Below, piece by piece: positions 51,640 to 54,080 of a stretch of 54,080 bases of DNA (position 1 is the stretch's first letter; each line of letters starts with the position of its first letter). This DNA is from Akkermansiaceae bacterium. GTDB taxonomy: Bacteria > Verrucomicrobiota > Verrucomicrobiia > Verrucomicrobiales > Akkermansiaceae. Location: the NCBI GenBank assembly GCA_903934285.1, contig CAIZNN010000242.1, positions 1-54,080 on the forward strand, given 5' to 3'. The notes below the pieces were generated by a model. That model saw only the letters and a program-made list of their open reading frames with translations. It was not told where the DNA came from and ran no database searches. The translations under genes were made by a program, and so were the position numbers.

Positions 51640-54080
51640 TCACGGCTTGGTCACATGCAGGCGGCCGAAGAGTTTGCCGCCAGCCGCGTTGGCCAGCGGG
51701 ATGCGGATTTCCATCGAATCCGCGGCACCCCCGTTCTCACTGAGCAAAACCGGAGCGATGTCGTGCCAAGTGCTCATGTCCGAACTCCACTGGCCGACTT
51801 GGCTGGTGTCGGCCTCCGACGCGTCGTTGCGCTGGTAGCTGAGCACCAGGTTGGAGCCGACAATCGCCGAACCGGGCAGGAAAGACGTGCCGGTCACCCG
51901 CGGGTCGCCGCCGATCACATATTCCAACAAATTGCTGGCGCCGTCGTTATCAGGATCACCGGCAAGCGTTTTGTCGGTTAGACCGGGGAAACTGTCGGCC
52001 CAGCCGCTGAAGTCGACGCTCTTGACCAACTTGATCTGGCCGGCGGTGGCGGTGTTCAACCCATAGCCGCTGGGAATGCCAGTGACCACCGGCAGACCGC
52101 CAGTCAACGAGCCATAGGTAGCGATGGTATAACTTGCCGCCGCCGGGCCGCCCAGGCTGCTCACCGCGATGGCCGCGCCGGGGTTGACCGTGAGGGCGCC
52201 GGTGATGACCAGCCGATCGGCGGTGGCGACACCCAGCTGGCATTGATAGGTGCCGCTGAGGGCCGCCGCCGCGACGGTTAGGGTGCCGGTGCCGGCATTG
52301 CCCGGGGCGATGAAGCCACCGGCCGCGACGCTGACGCTGCCACTGATGCTACCGGTGCCGGCCAGGGTGGCGGTGGTCTTCACCGTGACCGCGCCGCTGC
52401 CGCTGCCGCTGCCGCTGCCGCTGGTATTGCTCACGGCCAAGGTGCCTTGGGTGACGGTGGTGGTGCCGGTGTAGTCATTGGTGCCGGTGAGGGTCAGGGT
52501 GCCGCTGCCGACCTTGTTCACGTTCACTGCGTTGGCGGCGTTTTGGTGAATCGCCCCGGCGTAGGTGCTGTCAGTGTTAAGGGCGCCGATTTCATAGGTC
52601 ATGCCGGCGCCGACGCCCAGGATGTAACCACCCGTGCCCGCCAGCTCGCCGATCTTGAAGGTGTTGCCCGCGCCCGCCCAAAACAGCCAGCCGCCCGGCC
52701 CGCCCGTGGTGGCACCGCTGGTCACGAAGTGCGCCTGCGAGCCGTCACGGGAAGCCGCCGTGGCGCCTGTGAATTGAAAATTGACGCCGTTGCCACTGTT
52801 ATCAAACGATAACGTGCCGGTAAACCCGCTGATATCGCCACTGATCATCGTGTTGCCCAAAGTGCCGCGATCGCTCCTAACAAAAATCGTGCCGCTGCCG
52901 GTCAGCGCACCGGCAAAGGTCGGGTTGCCACCGCCACCGTAACCGAAGACCGTGGTGGTGGTGGCGGCGCAGACCACCACCGGATTGGCATAAGTGTAAC
53001 CTCCACCACCCGTGGGAAAGAGGGAGCCGCCGCTCAAGGTGAGCGAGCCGCTGCCGAACGCCGCACTGTTGTTTGGGTTGAGCGTGCCACCACTGAGGGT
53101 CATGCCGCCGGTGTGGGTGTTGGCGGCGGTGAGGATGAGTGTGCCGGCCCCGGTTTTCACCAAGCCCGCCGAACCGGCGACTATGCTGCTGATGGTGGCG
53201 CTCACGCCGGGGCCGGTGGTGAGGGTCGGCGTGGTGCCGTTGAGGGTGAGGGTATTGCTTTGGATGAGGTAGCCGGTGGTGGTGAAGGTCAGGTCGTTGG
53301 CGGTCACCCCGCCGGCAGCCAGCGTCACGGTGCCGGCGGTGTTGGCGAAGACCGCGTCGTTATCGGTGGCGCCGGAGGCGGGCCAGACCACGTTGGCGGA
53401 GACCCCGTCCCACCAGTTGGCCGTGGCGCTAACATCCCAGGTGGCGCTGCCGCCGTTGGGATTGGGGACCGCAGATCCATTGGCATCCCAGGTGAAGCCC
53501 GCAACACCAATCGGGATATCGATGCCGCCAGCCTCGCCGCCGGGCATGTCGCTGGCGCGCCAACTCGCAGGGTCGGAGGGGTCGGGGTTTGACAACGGAT
53601 CGACCAGCACCAGCGCGTAGCCGGCGGTATCGGCAGTGGTCGGCCACGGCGCGGCGTCGTCGTAGATGAAGCTGCGCACCAGCGTGTTGTCCGCCCGGCA
53701 CAGCGTGATGAGCTCGCCAGCATTGTCGAGGGAACCGGTGTACACCCCGGCCACCGGGTGACCGGGGCCGAATTCACTCTCGAAGGCGGCAAGATTCTTG
53801 ATCACCACCACGCGGGCGCCCGGCAACAGCCGCGAGCCGTTAGGAAAGGAAAACCCGATGCCCTGGGTGAATGTCAGCCCGCTCAGGTCGATGGTGGCGG
53901 TGGCCGAGATATTGCGCAGTTCGATGTATTCGCTGAGGTCGTCGGCTAACAACGGATTGTAATAGATGCCGGAAACCACCAGGTTGCCGGCGTCGGGGAG
54001 TTGGATGCTGCCGGTATTGGTGATGGTGATGCTGGCGGTGCCGACGACCTGCCCGGAGAAATCGATGGCTTGCAGGGTGA
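51640..54080 (-). CDS. Secreted autotransporter-repeat / lamin-tail protein (partial, start beyond window)
   Basis: The minus-strand reading frame is open to the window edge, so only the C-terminal 813 residues or so are visible. From the edge inward: a beta-rich segment, a lamin-tail (LTD) domain beginning NLVVSGIYYNPLLADDLSEYIELRNIS and including FPNGSRLLPGARVVVIKNLAAFE, then autotransporter-associated beta-strand repeats such as TGAGTLILTAANTHTGGMTLSGGTL, VGSGTLTLTGTNDYTGTTTVTQGTL, and a C-terminal part with DPDNDGASNLLEYVIGGDP (calcium-binding-like) ending FGRLHVTKP. A (GSGSGSGSG) run at about 52391-52420 comes from a hexanucleotide repeat. No classic autotransporter barrel is visible. 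Probably a cell-surface or secreted protein. Confidence 0.85.
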   Translation of the reverse strand, partial: TLQAIDFSGQVVGTASITITNTGSIQLPDAGNLVVSGIYYNPLLADDLSEYIELRNISATATIDLSGLTFTQGIGFSFPNGSRLLPGARVVVIKNLAAFESEFGPGHPVAGVYTGSLDNAGELITLCRADNTLVRSFIYDDAAPWPTTADTAGYALVLVDPLSNPDPSDPASWRASDMPGGEAGGIDIPIGVAGFTWDANGSAVPNPNGGSATWDVSATANWWDGVSANVVWPASGATDNDAVFANTAGTVTLAAGGVTANDLTFTTTGYLIQSNTLTLNGTTPTLTTGPGVSATISSIVAGSAGLVKTGAGTLILTAANTHTGGMTLSGGTLNPNNSAAFGSGSLTLSGGSLFPTGGGGYTYANPVVVCAATTTTVFGYGGGGNPTFAGALTGSGTIFVRSDRGTLGNTMISGDISGFTGTLSFDNSGNGVNFQFTGATAASRDGSQAHFVTSGATTGGPGGWLFWAGAGNTFKIGELAGTGGYILGVGAGMTYEIGALNTDSTYAGAIHQNAANAVNVNKVGSGTLTLTGTNDYTGTTTVTQGTLAVSNTSGSGSGSGSGAVTVKTTATLAGTGSISGSVSVAAGGFIAPGNAGTGTLTVAAAALSGTYQCQLGVATADRLVITGALTVNPGAAIAVSSLGGPAAASYTIATYGSLTGGLPVVTGIPSGYGLNTATAGQIKLVKSVDFSGWADSFPGLTDKTLAGDPDNDGASNLLEYVIGGDPRVTGTSFLPGSAIVGSNLVLSYQRNDASEADTSQVGQWSSDMSTWHDIAPVLLSENGGAADSMEIRIPLANAAGGKLFGRLHVTKP

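Noticed and set aside
52391..52420. Possible CRISPR-like or satellite array in the surface protein
   Set aside because: It is a hexanucleotide run coding for Gly-Ser pairs within an autotransporter-repeat protein; there are no spacers or direct repeats of CRISPR size.

Overview
This 54 kb, GC-rich window (about two thirds G+C by eye) looks like the chromosome of a Verrucomicrobiota bacterium or a close PVC relative. The evidence is a eukaryote-type glutamine synthetase II, several Tat-exported Gfo/Idh/MocA oxidoreductases, DUF1080 (3-keto-disaccharide hydrolase) proteins, secreted beta-helix and autotransporter-repeat proteins, and a MoxR/DUF58/BatA/DUF4159 cluster. Shine-Dalgarno sites are weak or absent before most genes, so several starts rest on protein homology. 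No rRNA, tRNA, CRISPR array or prophage was recognised.

Layout. 0.1-18.3 kb holds mainly housekeeping genes: glnA (GSII), an aroC / membrane protein / gatB run on the minus strand, a sensor histidine kinase, rarA with a Ser/Thr protein kinase, an RluD-type pseudouridine synthase with a small conserved partner, dnaB, dtd, an SGNH hydrolase, and a class I fumarase overlapping lipB. A remnant of a RAYT (REP-associated) transposase lies at 5.3-5.7 kb. 18.7-31.6 kb is a tightly spaced nine-gene minus-strand cluster: four Gfo/Idh/MocA oxidoreductases (three with Tat signals), two DUF1080 modules (one fused to HEAT repeats), a second HEAT protein, a xylose-isomerase-like TIM barrel and a cupin isomerase-like protein. 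I infer a 3-keto-sugar (C3 oxidation) glycoside degradation pathway built from three tandem copies of one module. 32.0-51.0 kb is a plus-strand MoxR-type cluster: DUF4159, DUF58, BatA-like VWA, a VWA/amidotransferase-like membrane protein, a carbohydrate-binding-like protein, a 1200-residue DUF4175-like membrane protein, a TPR protein, a secreted protein and an unusual FHA-MoxR fusion. This cluster is interrupted at 39.1-42.2 kb by a vapBC toxin-antitoxin cassette between 88-bp direct repeats, two minus-strand secreted-protein genes and dispersed repeats. The window ends inside a large secreted protein with lamin-tail and autotransporter-associated repeats.

The most unusual signals are: (1) the pentamer GTTAG/CTAAC, seen a little over 100 times and accounting for most of the rare TTA, CTA and GTT-AGR codon contexts in every frame and on both strands; (2) vapBC between imperfect copies of the 3' end of its neighbour gene; (3) two families of dispersed inverted repeats (a RAYT-linked 44-bp element and a two-hairpin REP-like element), some overlapping gene starts; (4) spacers made of 7-bp or 9-bp tandem repeats; (5) the modular oxidoreductase / HEAT / DUF1080 cluster; (6) the FHA-MoxR fusion. 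Counts and alignments were made by eye.
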